From Megalobrama amblycephala (lineage: Eukaryota > Chordata > Actinopteri > Cypriniformes > Xenocyprididae): 64,000 nucleotides of DNA. Position 1 is the first letter of the stretch, and each line of letters opens with the position of its first letter. Both the position numbers and the translations under genes were made by a program. Positions 26,001 through 39,300 of the stretch are shown here, in pieces. The stretch lies in NCBI RefSeq assembly GCF_018812025.1, contig NC_063066.1:9927882-9991881 (forward strand), given 5' to 3'. A model generated the notes under the pieces. The model searched no databases. It was given only the letters and a program-made list of their open reading frames with translations, and was not told where the DNA came from.

Positions 26001-29000
26001 TTACACTATTTAGCCGCTGACATAAATATATGTGTGTGAATACCTCAGTGCTTTATCACTACCGGAAGTCAGATGGCAGTTCACAAAGCCCATTGAGGTG
26101 CCATTAAAGAGAAGAGAAACTCCTACTGCTCCCTTATTTCCTGTAACCACCAAGACAAAACAAATGAATCTAGCTAAAAATAATAATAAGATGATGATTT
26201 ATTTATCACTTGGTTTGTTTTTCTTGGCTACAAGACAAATTATATAAAGGAGGTGAGAAAATAAGAGCTAGTTAGTTACTGATTGTGTTTGTTTGATTGA
26301 TTGATAAAGAAGAGTTGTACCAAGCGTATTTCCCAGACCAGTTTTTACACTAGCAGTGTTTACTTGACTGATGCGTCCTTCATGCTCTGGTTTCACAAAC
26401 ACAGCCAGTCTGATATTCCAAAGGGACTGTACTGCCACCTACAGGAGAAACACAAAACACACACACAATCTCCTCTAACTTTTGTAATGCACTCAAATGT
26501 AATATAATTAAATGATTAATAGAGCTACGTGGTCACTTAAAGGGTTAGTTCAACCCAAAAAAGAAAATTCTGTCATTTATTACTTACCCTCATGTCGTTC
26601 CACACCCGTAAGACCTTCTTTATCCAATGACTCAGGCCTCCATAGCCAGCAATGACATTTCCTCTCTCAAAATCCATAAAGGTACTAAAACATATTTAAA
26701 ACAGTTCACGTGAGTACAGTGGCTCAATATTAATATTATAAAGCGACGAGAATATTTTTGGTGCACCAAAAAAAAAAAAAAAAACGATTTATTTAGTGAT
26801 GATGACCGATTTCAAAACAATGCTTCAGGAAGATTCAGAGCATAAATTAATCAGTGTATCGAATCTGCTGTTCGGAGCGCCAAAGTCACGTGATTTCAGC
26901 CGTTGACTGTTTGACGCGCGATCCGAATCATGATTCGACACACTGATTCATAATGCTCCAAAGCTTCATGAAGCAGTGTTTTGAAATCGGCCATCACTAA
27001 ATAAATCCGTGTTTTTTTTTTTTTTGGCGCACCAAAAATATTCTCGTCGCTTTATAATATTAATATTGAACCACTGTACTCACATGAACCGATTTAAATA
27101 TGTTTTTACTACATTAATGGATCTTGAGAGAGGAAATGGATTTCATTGGATTTCAACTAAAATATCTTAATTTGTGTTCCGAAGATCAACGAAGGTCTTA
27201 CGGGTGTGGAGCGGCATGAAGGTGAGTAATAAATGACAGAATTTTCATTTTTGGGTGAACTAACCCTTTAAGAAGATGAAACAGAGTTCTGGTCTATGAA
27301 GATTTTGATTTTTATATGATAGACCTGTTTGAAGTCGATGTTGGTTGCGCTCCGAAGCGTGGCTCTGATGTGTTCAACCCACTCTCTCTCACTCTGCGGG
27401 TTGTCCTGAGTGCCTACTGCATAGATATCATGAGGCAGAGAGGCAATGGACTCATCTGGGGTGAGACCCAGACCACAGCAAGTAACCCAAGTCTGAAGTG
27501 AAGCAGGAGGTGGAGTGTCCCCTGCAGGCAAAATACAGATGCAACAATAATATATTTTGCTGTAGCTGTTGAGGCCATAACATCTTTTATGACTAACTGT
27601 ATATTGATACCCATATTCCAGGTGCCCACAAACACAGAGATGACATCAAGCTCAGACTGCTGGGAGTGAGCAGCCTTCATAATCTGCAGCAGCCGACAGA
27701 AGGCTTCACGTTTCTGAGAAAGATGCATCAGTACTTTAGATTGAGATCATTTAAGGTAAGCCAGTTCCAGTTTTTTTTCTCTCACCTTCATGCTCTCAAA
27801 CACCAGCTCTCTTGGTGGGTTGTGATGACTGTCAACTACCATCTTCAGTTTGGCAGAGCCTCTCTGAAACTTTACCAACTGCACGACTAAAACAAATGCA
27901 TTAGACAGCATTTACTAATTTTGCATGGAGACTAAACTGTCATGTTTTTAAGGTAAGGTAAACTCACTCCTGTCATGTGTGACAGTCTCCATGCCAAATG
28001 AGCCAGACTTCTTGTCGAATAGCAGCACTCCTGCATCTATGTCTACTGACACCATTTGCCTGCCATACCTGACCACCTTGACCTTGACATTCAAACACAT
28101 GCACATAAATAAATGCAAACACTTTCATAATTAATATATCAGCACTTTGAGGAAGATGACAGACATTGTGCTACCTGAAAGCTGTGGACAGGATTGGGTC
28201 GGGCATGCTTTTTGGTAGCTGTAACTGCTTCAGGAGGAGTGGCTGGTTGCAAAGATAAGTTGTGATTGGTTACAGCTTCTTGTAAAGCTTTGAGAACCTG
28301 AAAAAGACATGCTATTGTTATCATTATCATTATCATTACAAACAGAAATGCAGAAGGATGAAGGTTTGTGTGTGTTCGTGCATGCTGTTTTTATATTTCA
28401 TGTGTGTCTCTACCCTCTTCTCCAGAGAAGACAACAGGTTACAGAGGGTCGTGAGCTTCTGAAGTAGATTATCCATGTTTTCTTCAGGGCTCTTCCCTGT
28501 ATTCTAATGAAGGGAGAGGTAATGAGAAAACAGGAATATATGAGGAAAAGGTGGAGAATTACTGAGTCCCAAAACTTGCTTCCTGGAAGACACTGTTGTC
28601 TTTGCACTGCAAGCTCATGCAGAAGTCACCTACACAATTCTAGGGTGCTGTGGTTTGTGTATGATGCTGTAAGGTGTGCTGTGAGGTTGCAAAGATGTTC
28701 TGGGTGGTTGCTATATCATTGTTTACTGGCACAAGTCAAAAGAGCTCAGGGCGCTGATATTCTGATCCCTAATAGGGTCTAAAGGACTGGTTCTCAACCA
28801 GGGAGCTGGAGCCCACTAGGGGGCCTAAGGGGTCTGCAGGATGACTTAAAATAATTTAATGTCCCTGTGGTGAAAATCACGTTTTCAAAGTTGATTATAT
28901 GTCTATGTGGTGTTTTTAATATGCTTTAAGACAAACCATGTGCAAATTCATAAGTTAACATCATTGCTGAGTATTTTCTATTTAAAACTGCAGTGATCGA

Positions 29001-32000
29001 AAGGCAGTTTCAAAAACGCGGTTTGAAATCGCTGGTGATTGTGATGTCACAAACTACCATGTAACCAAACATGTCAATGTGCCGGCGGGCTTTAGCATAT
29101 CATTAACTATGATCTATGTCTTGAAAAGCCAGGTTATCCTGGTATATTTTTCTGCTGATATGAAAAATTGGGTAGATTTAGCAATATGGCGGGTGTATGA
29201 TGTATATAATGATGTTATGATGAACTATAGGCTATACCTTTCTCCATTGACATTCTAAGGTGTTTTTTGTGTAACATTAGCAACACATTATTAGCAGCTG
29301 TTCGATTACATAGTCAAGCAAAACGCTAATCATATTAATTACCATCATGTGTCTAACATTGTAAAAAAGCGATACCACCGTGCAGCGTTTACCTCAGTAA
29401 GTTGACCGAGTGGATCTCTGAGCTAATGCGAGTGAGTGGAGGCGGGTAAATGTTTAAATGTGTCATTTTGGTCATCAAAGATGAGTTTTAAGGGATAAAA
29501 TTATTGACTACAGGGGGACTTTAAATTTATATATTAAGAATAACACAATTGGTTAACATTTATCAGTATATTACTATAATATAACTTTCTTCAAAACACA
29601 AAATGAATTGTGGTTAATTAATATAACAACACTCCAAGTTTCTGTTAATATAAAAAGTTTGAAAGCAAGGAACTTTATCATAATTACAACGTAAATAGCT
29701 TAATGAATATCAATGAAAACTGAATATTGTGTTGGACAATGATGGGCTTTCGATCAAAAATTTCGAGAACCACTGGTCTAAGGGATTTTTTCCACCCATT
29801 TAAACATCCACCAGCAAAGATAAGTCAGTTAGATCACTTATAATAAATGTACATGTAATAAAACTTTGAATCTGTGGTTCTGGTTCCCTATATCAGCCAC
29901 ACAGCGTGCAGTCCTTTATAATAATGTTGCATGTAAAGCAAATGTATTAAACTAAAGACATAGGATTGACTGGAAAAAGCAGCTTATTAACCTTATGTTT
30001 GTGTAAAACCACAAAGGGATGTACCTGCATTGTGGGGAAGGTGAGATGGCCGCTAGGATGATCAAACACTTTCGCCAAAGTCTCCAAACTAGACAGCGTC
30101 TGGTCAATCTCGCTGTGATAAACAAATCAGGGATAACTTTTTGCCAGGACATGTAACAGTCATTATTCAAATGTTCTTCAAATAATTGCAGCAGTGCATG
30201 AAAGGATGTGATGTTAGAGAAACGCACCTGTGCAGACTGACGCATGCGCGGCTGAGGATACACTGAAAGTGTTGCAGTCCTGACGCACCCCCTTTCACAT
30301 TCTCCAGGTCTTTACACACATTACCATGAAGATACTCATCTAATAATGTGACAATCTCACAGCCTAAACTGCAGAGGTAAACATTGGTACAATGAGCTGT
30401 AAGTGCCTATAGTGTTTTCACACATATAAACAAGCACAGACCATGTTATATGATGTGATCCAAAAGTTTAATATTGATCCATAGGTCATGTGTGAATGAA
30501 TGTACCTATTTGGGCTGAGCTCCTGAAGCCTCTGCAGCAGTAAATGAGGGGCTGCTGAACTGGAAGGTAAAGGGTGGCTTGTAGGGGACATTGCACGTGG
30601 TGGAGGGGTGGCAAATGTTGAACCTGGCTTCTCATCATCACCATCTTCAATGAGAAGACATCTGTATGTAAGCTTAAAAATTTGAATGTTGTGCATGTGG
30701 GTAGATCTGTGTCACAGCGCCCTCACACAAAATTTAAAGGGATAGTTTACCCAAAAATGAACATTCTGTCATGATTTACTCACCCTGAAGTTGTTCCAAA
30801 CCTGTTCAAGTTACGGAAAAAAACGAAACTGGCGCCGCGTTCGTTCCGTAAGTAGAATAGGGAAGGCGTAGAACATTCAGCGTAAGCGTTATGAAGAATG
30901 CGGAAGCGGAAAGTACGTTCAATGCAATATTTTGTTTATAAAGCATAAACGGTTGTATTTTTTTCGAAAATGACCAAACGATTCGCTAAATAAGACCCTT
31001 ATTACTCATCTGGTATCGTTTAAAGCCCTTGAAGCTGCACTGAAACTGTAATTTTGACCTTCAATCTGTTCGTAGCCATTGAAATCCACTGTGAGCAGAA
31101 TAATCCTGGAATGTTTTCCTCAAAAACCTTAATTTCTTTTCGACTGACGAAAGAAAGACATGAACATCTTGGATGACATGGGGGTGAGTAAATTTATCAG
31201 GAAAAGTGTATTTAAAAGTGGACTAACGTTAATCCTTTAATGGCACCCATTGACTTCCATAGTATTTTTTTTTTCTTCGTATGGAAGTCAATGGGTGCTG
31301 TCAACTGTCTGGTTACCAACATACTCAACAGAAGAAAGAACCTCATAGAGGTTTGGAATAACTTGAGGGTGTGTAAATAATGACAAAATTTTCATTTTTG
31401 GGTGAACTATCCCTTTAATATACACTTTGATAACAGGGCTGCAGATGAAATGGTCGCAAATGCGGCAAAAAATAAAAATGTTTGACAGTAAGTTTAAATC
31501 TAGACAATAAAACTTTGTATGTCAGTCAGTTTCATCAAATATCATCCGTGCATCACAGTATTTTCTGCAACAACAACAAACACAGCGTAAGTCATGATGT
31601 CCGATTCGTAAACAAATGACAGCTTCTTTTTAATTAACCTATCAAAAAAGATTTACAAAGCAGCCTCGAACTCGCGGTTTGAATTAGACTGTGATTAATT
31701 CAGAGCCGGACTGTTACTGAGTTCACAATAGACCTTATTCAGAACAGCGCCATGACAGGTGAAAGCGATGCTGTGACATGAGCAATGTTCGATGTTCATG
31801 TGACAATATAATTAAAGACAAATATTCACAGCAAAGTTTTATTATTATAATCAGTATATTAAATGTCTCTGAAATACTTCATACTAAAATGTCCTTTCAT
31901 CACAGCACAAGGCAGTGAGTGTTGTTAAAGCTAATGAAAATTCATTTACCCAAATGTTTAAGTAGGAAGATGTGCATTCAATGAACTGAAACGCTTATAA

Positions 32001-35000
32001 TCAAACATATATTCATCAAGCGATTCTGTTATTTGTGCATTATGCTTTATGTCTCATCTTACCTGAGCTCTCATCAATGGGCTCTGATTCACGCATAACA
32101 GGGTAAAGCAAAGGGGCCACCAGACCTTTGCGTGGGTTTTGATACCCCAAAACTAAATCACCAAGAGTACGGAAACAATTCACCTGCACTCCCTGCGTGG
32201 CCTGAAACAAAAACACACACAACCCAACACATAAAGGCAAACAGATTCACAGATTAAATATACAGCAGGACAGCATAAGGAATTGAATTACAAAATTTCA
32301 CAGTTCTAAGGGAGGTTGGAAAGGGAACATTAACAGGAAAAATCATACCATCAAAAGCAAATTGTGTAAACTTTTAAAAATATTTTACTTTTATACTTTT
32401 TTGATCACAACCTTTTTTCATTTTTTTTTATTTATATTTCAGAATTGACTACCCTTTTATTAAACTACAAATATTTGGAATTCTGACAGACCTATTAAAC
32501 TTGCACGGCAAAAAATAATTTGAGACTCTATCTCCTGAGTAAACTAAAAAAGGAAGGCAGAAAATGCAGAACTGCTAGGTTTGCCACAACAAGAAGTTGT
32601 TCTAGGTAGGGTAACTCCCAAAACATTTCAGTTTTTCCGCTTTATGGACCAAAGATACAATTACATTACGATGCCCTCATTCTAGCGTCTGCCAAACTCT
32701 ACATACCACAAACAGCCACTAGCCAGCTTCCCACTGTGCAAACAAGGGCACACACACACATACTTAAACCATCAGGCATCATGACAAATAAAATAACCCG
32801 CTCTTTGAATGGCTTTTTTTAGAAGCTTGTATTTTCAAAGTATGGTCGATGAAACCATTTTGGCAAAAACGTTCAATTATTTCCCCTAAAATCTCTGTAT
32901 AGCAGCATGTTTTCCTTCCAAGAGTGCAGCTCTTGAAAAGCGATTAAAAGGAATCAGACACTGGGAGGGGGAGAATTTTCGGAAAATGACTCTGTTTTAC
33001 AATAGAAAGCAACACTTAACTTAATGTGACTTGTGTTATTGTATTAATTATGTGCTTCAGATAGGAAACGCTTCAGAAAAGTCACTTTTAAAAATACAAA
33101 CCCTTTTCGAAGAGTGTTTCTATATGAAACACACAAACATGCCTTATCCATAAGTTAGTAAAAAGACCCACAATGCATCTAGCACTGCTGCATGCCCAGA
33201 AACAATTATGTCACACATATTGTAATCTCCACACAGACAGACAAACCCATTCCAGTCATTCCCCACTGGATCTGAAGCGTGGGTGCAGGAGGAATCTGTG
33301 TGAAACATTTTATTGACAGCAAGTGCCACTGAGGTCATTTTGAAACCTCGCAGCTGCATGCTTCAGACAGCAGACAAGACTGCTTCATTTTTTTTCTTCT
33401 TTATAAGAAGTGAAAGTAACAATGAATGTCAAGTAATTTGCATTTGAAATTGAAGATTCATTAAAAAGTATATTCTCACCTGCACAGCCAATAATCCATC
33501 TGCATCAGGGAGGATTCGGTATGTATGAACATGTCGCTGGAACCTATGTACAAAACAGACAGACTGTTGAATCAAAGACAATACAGTGAAATAAATATTC
33601 TGTAAGCCATAGTTTACCCAAAAAAGAACATTCTGCGATGTCTAGCAAAATGTGACTGTCTTCCCCTTATATGGAGCACAAAAGGAAACATCAGGCAGGA
33701 TGCCACAATGAAAGTGAATGGTAATCATGACTGTTGAGCTAGATTTTCAGTGATTAACAACTTAAACTACAGTATGTTTCTCACACAAAGCTATCGTATG
33801 GATTCATAAGACTTGAAAATTAGTACACAAATAATGTACCACACAGCAAAATCCCCAGAGTTAAATCAACTCTTCTCAGAGTACATATGTAAATAAATAG
33901 TGTTAAAGTAACACTGAAGCAGAGTTAAAGTTAATGAGATAATTAAGCAATAAGGCTGTGACTTAAGTCATTTGTAGTTCTTGTGTTTTTTCTTATTTCT
34001 TCAGTGATTCTGCTTGTTAACAGCAGGTGTTCATCACTAATGCGCAATCATTATTTCATTAATTGCTTAATTATCTCATTAAATTTAACTCTGCTTCAGT
34101 GTTATTTTAACACTTTTTAGAGAGGGACCATATGTACTCTGAGCAGAGTTGATTTAACTCTGGGGATTTTGCTGTGCACATTTATAGTGATTTTGTTTTC
34201 TGCTAAATTTCTCAATTGGTGTTTAGCGGAAGAATGAAAGTCATATAAGTTTGGAACAACCTGGACTCATCCAGGGTGAGTAAATGATAAGTCTGTCATT
34301 TACTCACCCTCATGTCATTCCAAACCTTTTGTGGAACATAAAAGAAGATATTTTTGAGACATGTCAGTGTTTTGTTTTGTTTTTTTTGTCCTTACAATGG
34401 AAGACAAAGGCAACCAAATCTGTTCTTTTGTGTTCCACAGAAGAAGAAAATGACATGAGGATGAGTAAATGATGACAAAATTTAAATTTTGGGGTGAACT
34501 ATCCCTTTAAAGCACTTCTTCATCTAACTTCTCTTATATCTTATTAAGCTCTTACCTTCAGTAAAACTCTCTCAGAAATATCTTATCAAAGAAATATGTA
34601 AATTGTTCTACTGTGTATCACCATATAAAAAGTTCATCAGCTTTAAATCAACATTTTCAGTGACAATTCAGTCAAGTCATGGAAATTCAGCTACGGTACA
34701 AATAGTGTGGTACACATAAATAGGTCATTGTGTGGCTTAATGAAACAAAAGTATGCACATTGGACATTGATGTTTTCCATGGTTACCATTGGGCAGGGTT
34801 ATAAATTCTGAAAGTAGGGTAAAACCTCATTAATAGCATGGAAGACCACAGTAAAATAAAATTCAGCCTGTTAATGTGGTCATCAGTATGTGTTATAACA
34901 TACAAGATTATATTTCTGTGCTCATCAGAGGTTAGATAAACCAGAATTTGTGCTCATTCGCATTTGGCCACATAACCAGACACACATATCCTGAGCCCAA

Positions 35001-36354
35001 TGAAAACACAATTAGAAAGCTCATTGTTTCCAGGTAATCTAAAACAAGAGAAGAAAGCACAGAGAGGAAGTGAGATGTGTCTGTGTGAGTAGATGTTTTG
35101 CATGTGAAAATGTTTTCAGGGAGAAGAGATGAGGTTGAGAGCAAGGGGAAAAAATCAGCCAGAGCCAGACAATAAGCAAAAAGGAGAATAAATGAGAGAG
35201 AATGAAAGAAAGAAAGTAGGGAGAGCAGTTGAAGCTGGAGGGCTCAGCCTTCAGGAATGTGTCTGGCTGTGGGCCGCAATGGAGAAAGAGCAGTGCGGTC
35301 ACTGGAGCCTGTTCCCTCCTACAGGGGCCAAAGACAGGAGGAAAACTGAGGCCTGAACAAAGCTGACCAAGTGGGGCTAAAGGGGCTGCTGTAGACTGAG
35401 TCTCGTCTCCTGGAGTTCATATGCACTGAGATAGACAGCACTAAACTATCTGAAAGGTAGCCCTAGTCACAGTCCTGCCAAAGATCTGCTGAAACCTGAT
35501 GGGGAAGGCAGACGCATGGCTGTAAAAGCCATCTCACAAGCACAGACTATAGAAAAGGACTACAATAGCTCATTGACTTCTTGAAAATACCTGGTAACTC
35601 TTGCGATTTATGTGATAATGCCAGTGTGCATCACCCGGAAGTGCTGTGGATAGACAATTGGGTGTGGTGCCAAACTCATTCTGGGTAAAGTCATCAAATT
35701 GCTAGGAAACGTGTGACTAATAAAAACAATATGTGCTTTAAAATCAGCTCAAAATATCGTCCGACTGGGTTGAATCATAGTCTGAAGATAAAGAAAACTG
35801 AAGTCTGTGCACTGTAAAAAATTATTTTCACTTATTTTGATAAATGAATTTTACATTTATTTTGATTTGTTATCACAACATTTTCTTTTGTCAAATCAAC
35901 TTCTATAATTAATGTGGTTCAGATAACAATATTTTGAGTTTCTGTTGATTAAATCAATCGCCTTCATTGTATTAACTCAAATTTTTAATTCCAGTGAACT
36001 CAAAATTTTAAGGCAACCTGGCAACTTACTTTTTTAAGTGAAACCAACAATTCTTTTTTACATTGTGCCTATCATACACTATATGATTTTCTGTCAACTC
36101 CGATGGCCCAAAATCTACAAACTGGCTCTGACTTTTGGCAACTAGTGTCGACTCGTCAGACTGCAAATCTAGGCAAAAGTTGTGTAGTGTATTCCAGCAT
36201 TAAGGTGTTGTACTTACAGAAGACACAAGGCATAGGCTCCAGGCACAGATTCGCTGTCCCTCACCAAGAAGCTGCCATCTCTCCCAGCATGGGCCAGCAG
36301 CTCTTCGGCTTGCACGCGGCTGATGTCCCGATGGTACCATGCCGCTGCTGTCAT
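17048..36354 (-). CDS. inppl1: SHIP2-type phosphatidylinositol-3,4,5-trisphosphate 5-phosphatase
   Basis: Removes the 5-phosphate of PI(3,4,5)P3 at the plasma membrane, dampening PI3K/Akt and FGF signalling. Coding exons (minus, 5'->3'): 36354-36218, 33543-33480, 32201-32063, 30644-30506, 30368-30228, 30112-30025, 28503-28414, 28297-28175, 28082-27968, 27886-27786, 27713-27611, 27521-27325, 26438-26321, 26140-26044, 24902-24764, 24534-24435, 24298-24210, 24029-23948, 20390-20304, 19679-19578, 19424-19336, 19212-19125, 18956-18801, 18511-18430, 18329-17522, 17404-17289, 17141-17048. All phases join, giving 1227 residues (human SHIP2 about 1258). SH2 has FLVRDS with R32; the phosphatase starts at VGTWNMG (about 407), with WCGDLNYR 584-591, PSWCDR 666-671 and SDHS 696-699; then a C2-like region, NPAY 904-907 and a C-terminal SAM. 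SAM makes it SHIP2-like, not SHIP1-like. Start ATG context AGCACCATGA. The AAG-GTTGTG, CTG-GTTACA and TCAAG-GTC junctions are weak sites chosen by phase and homology. Confidence 0.92.
19772..20090. mobile_element. Degenerate Angel-like MITE in inppl1 intron 19
   Basis: The arms CACCCTCAAGTGTTCCAAATGCC and GGAATGGCATAAGGGTGAGTAACTAATGACAG are inverted copies in the family arrangement, but the outermost GGTTAGTTCACCC termini have decayed. Confidence 0.5.
21091..21910. mobile_element. Element B: MITE inserted into element A
   Basis: Perfect 12-bp terminal repeats TGGCCTGTTGCA ... TGCAACAGGCCA. CAG stands on both sides (21088-21090 and 21911-21913), consistent with a 3-bp target duplication in the first bases of element A. 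Three-base duplications suggest a PIF/Harbinger-type source; that is inference. It is itself interrupted by element C. Confidence 0.75.
21194..21535. mobile_element. Element C: innermost hAT-like palindromic MITE
   Basis: 342 bp with TAGGGCTGCACGATTAATCG at one end and its complement at the other; the arms match for about 100 bases. A perfect 8-bp duplication TTTAGAAC flanks it (21186-21193 and 21536-21543). The long near-identical arms suggest a recent insertion. The TAGGGCTGCACGATTAATCG terminus is common in fish genomes. Confidence 0.9.
22712..23357. mobile_element. MITE with AGGCCCTGTTTACACCTG termini
   Basis: Left AGGCCCTGTTTACACCTGATATTAA and right TTAATACCAGGTGTAAACAGGGCCT are inverted copies; further inner blocks (GGTCGAA / TTCGACC regions) also mirror. 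About 650 bp, non-coding, in inppl1 intron 18. Confidence 0.85.
24951..25348. mobile_element. Tc1/mariner-derived MITE copy
   Basis: Left CGTTCAAAAGCTTGGTGCCAG and right CCCAAACTTTTGAACGGTA are inverted, with the inner CTTACCAAGGCT motif shared with the larger element at 53098-53864. It lies in inppl1 intron 14, a few dozen bases from an exon. Confidence 0.65.
26537..27271. mobile_element. Angel-like MITE in inppl1 intron 12
   Basis: TTAAAGGGTTAGTTCAACCC at the left and GGGTGAACTAACCCTTTAA at the right, 735 bp. The interior is an extended palindrome (GATTTCAAAACAATGCTTC ... GAAGCAGTGTTTTGAAATC). TTAA at both ends fits a TTAA target site. Confidence 0.85.
28781..29778. repeat. Inverted-repeat element in inppl1 intron 6
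   Basis: GGACTGGTTCTCAACCAG near the left edge faces CGAGAACCACTGGTCT at the right edge, a terminus common in fish repeats. About 1 kb, non-coding. Inner structure is poorly resolved. Confidence 0.45.
30734..31418. mobile_element. Angel-like MITE in inppl1 intron 3
   Basis: TTAAAGGGATAGTTTACCC and GGGTGAACTATCCCTTTAA bound 685 bp. Inside, a smaller perfect hairpin (CACCCATTGACTTCCATA with its complement) occurs around 31243-31310. Confidence 0.8.
33609..34509. mobile_element. Two tandem Angel-like MITEs in inppl1 intron 1
   Basis: The first copy runs from ATAGTTTACCCAAAAAAGAAC (33609) to CCAGGGTGAGTAAATGATAA (34282) and has lost one terminus. The second, shorter copy runs from TGTCATTTACTCACCCTCATG (34288) to GGGTGAACTATCCCTTTAA (34509). 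The first is interrupted by the MITE at 33842-34176. Confidence 0.65.
33842..34176. mobile_element. MITE with CACAGCAAAATCCCCAGAG termini, nested
   Basis: 335 bp with long arms, CACAGCAAAATCCCCAGAGT against its exact complement at the right. Inserted in the left part of an Angel-like element in inppl1 intron 1. Non-coding. Confidence 0.85.
35815..36067. repeat. CACTGTAAAAAA-ended MITE
   Basis: GTGCACTGTAAAAAATTATT on the left and TTCTTTTTTACATTGTGC on the right form imperfect inverted ends of about 250 bp of AT-rich DNA, ending about 150 bp short of the first coding exon of inppl1 on its 3' side. Confidence 0.5.
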
Positions 36355-39300
36355 GGTGCTTTCAAAAGTGTCCTAGCAGAGTCTAACTTCCAAAAAACAG
36401 GTGTGAATCTGAGCGGTTGAATACAAGTTAGATGGAAGATCTCATGCTGTTGCTGTTGATCGCCAGTGATGCTAAAACCAGAGGTCCACACTGTCATCCC
36501 CTCTCTGTCAGAAACTGAGCATGCAAAGTCAGATCCAGCAGTGTTACAGCCTCAAAAAGCCTTCTTGTTTACACTGTCTAATACATTTGCCCTCCCATGA
36601 GCAGGATGCGTATTTGGCCAGAGGGCAGATCCAGGACTGGCCTCCTCCTCTTGTGAGTTGTTCTGACTCCACTTGTGAGAGCTCATGACAGAGCGCCCAT
36701 ACACATGCTGCCCACCCGCTGACAAAAGCTCCCTATTGTCTGGCAGCGAACATCGTCTGTGCAAATGCTTCCAAGAAGAGGAACCAAAAGTGAAGAAAAG
36801 CACCAGCTCCAGATCATGTAGACATAAAAAAAAAAAGTCAGTGGGGTAGTACCACCACAAATTCAAATACTTTTCCACTCGGTTGGTTTCGCCTTATAAG
36901 GGCAAGGCAACACCCCTCTAAAGAACTTCAGCTGATGTCTGCAAACTCCCATAGAGGACAGTTAACTACACCCAGAGGTTGGCCAACAAGCTTTAGGGTA
37001 AGAACCAGACCTGGACTCCATACGTAAAAATGATTGTGAAGGGAAAACCACATGAGGGTCGTCACATAGACGTAAAATCGGACCCTCTGCAAATGGAAGG
37101 AAGTGCTTCACAGCTCCAGATGGCAGGGGAGGAAGAAAGAGCAGAAAAAAATGAAAACACTGACCTGAATTCCTCTAAGTGACCTCATGTCATCGGTGGT
37201 GCATGAACCTGAACAAAGCGCTTTAGGAACTTTCAGTCTCTCTCATTCTGACTTTCTATCCCTCCCAGTGATCTTAAGAAAAACATCCCGTCCCATTCAC
37301 AGTCATATTGTAACTGAATCAAGGTCACATGCTTTGAATCGGTCTCTACAGTTCTCTCCCGGTCATATGCTCACAGCTTCAGATGATCTAGGTTACTGTG
37401 CTACGCTTCCAGTTGTTTTTCTCTCACTCCTTGTTGGCTTCCCAGCTCTCTTTCTCTTCGTCTCCCTCTCTGCAGGAAGTGAAGAACACAAGCTCCACCA
37501 TATGGATACGATCATCCCCCTTTCTCTGCGTCTCTTGTTTTGTTCTTCTCCTCCTCCTGCCCTCTTTTTCTCTGCTCTTTCTGTTTCCAGCTGCTTGACT
37601 AACACCATCCCTCACTACTCAGCAAAAAACAGTCTGAAAACCTCTCACACACACAAATAGAGCACTCCACCCCCAAAACTCTATTTGTTGTGAGTGGGCT
37701 ATAAAAAGTCACTGTTTTTCCACTATTAAGTAGCTATGAAGGAAGTAAAGCGGTCCCAAGAAGTTTCTACCGCACCCTTCATCCGTAATGTTGTCTGTTC
37801 AGTGTTGTGGCAATAGACCACACAAGGTCATATGAGGGTACATGTTATTGAACATATAGGAGCATTCAGAGGTACCAGCAGTTAGAGTGCCAACAGCACC
37901 TCCGTTGTGAAGCACTGATGTTAATAATCTCTATTTTTATCCCCATGAATATGTAAACCTGAACTTTTCCACCTCTGCTCTTGTTGTGGCTTTATGGTTC
38001 TGATTTACATTAAAATTGTAGCTGTAGTTTCATAATGTAATGATTTTATTAATTGCAAATTGATTGGATGGTGAAAAGTGTTATGTACCAGAATGGAGCC
38101 ATTGAATGCATTGAGTTTGTACAACGTCTTCTAAATGGCTGTTCGTTTAGGGATAGCATTATCAAATAGCCTAGTACATGATGTCAGCAGAAAAAGAAAA
38201 GTCACTTCAGAGGATTGCAATTTGATTAAAGATTATGAGGAGAAATTTTATTTATATCTTGCCTTTGATGTAGGGATGAGCACAGGGCTGGACTGGGACA
38301 AAAAAAATGAACCCTGGCATGGTCCAGGCGGCCCACCACTACGATCCAGAATCGGACACCGCCCATACACTGTTGTTCAAAATACACACACATATAATAA
38401 AGAGACAAATTACATAAACATGGCTTTTAAGTTTTTCAGGTGGGTCTAACAGTGGTATTTGTGTAAGAAATACTACAGAAATTAAAGTAATAAAATGCAA
38501 AATAACACTTGTTATACTTCATTGTAAAAATTAAATACAGATTAATGCTTACAATTAAAGTTACAAAAGTTATTCAGTCAAAAGCTCTTTTGTTCTTTGA
38601 TTAACACAACAGACAGCAGCAGGAATATTAGGCTGCTGTCACTTTAAGAGTTTATGTACAGATCCAATATACTGTTACACAACATGCGATTCCTTTCTCA
38701 ACTGTCAACTGTTTACCTGAATACTCGCCAGGACGTGCATTTTGACCTTGTGTGGATTTGACCATTTAATTGCAATAAGCTAAGAAAAAGAACTCAGTTT
38801 GGTACTCGCAAGCTGTTTGAGAGGCGGCTTTATGTGCGCACCACTTACATACATTATACACTTATATACATTTGGTGTGACTGCAAAACCTGCAGGAATG
38901 AGTAAAATTATGCACAGTACCCGCAACCACATGCCAAAATTCGTGCCCTGTAACAACACTATTTAGCCAGAGTGAATGAGACGAGCGAAGAGAGGAGGCG
39001 GGTGTGTGTCAAACTGTCTAAGAAAAGAAAGAGCAAGAATGCACAGTGTATTGATACTGCAGAAAATGAGTACTGGAATTGGTTCAGATATTCGAGTATC
39101 GATACTGTCACGGATTGGCACAGAGACAAAAGGTGAGATCCAAGTGCAATCTTTATGGAGTAATCCAAGCTCGTAGTCAGACAGGCAAGGGTCAAAATCC
39201 AGATTACAGTCCATAATAAACAATGAAACAGAAACAAAAGCCGGTGACATGAAATGAAACCACGATAACAAAAGCAAAGGCAACCCAAGTATAAACAGAC

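Noticed and set aside
28414..28496. Acceptor at 28497 for inppl1 exon 7
   Set aside because: It breaks the phase; the acceptor CATTAG ending at 28504 restores frame and gives NTGKSPEEN.
30228..30363. Acceptor at 30364 for inppl1 exon 5
   Set aside because: Out of phase with exon 4; CTGCAG ending at 30369 is in phase and a better site.
37187..37660. 157-codon plus-strand open frame rich in Ser/Leu, with an upstream-looking TATA near 37700
   Set aside because: Pyrimidine-rich low-complexity DNA, no recognisable domain, and the TATA-like motif is downstream of it.
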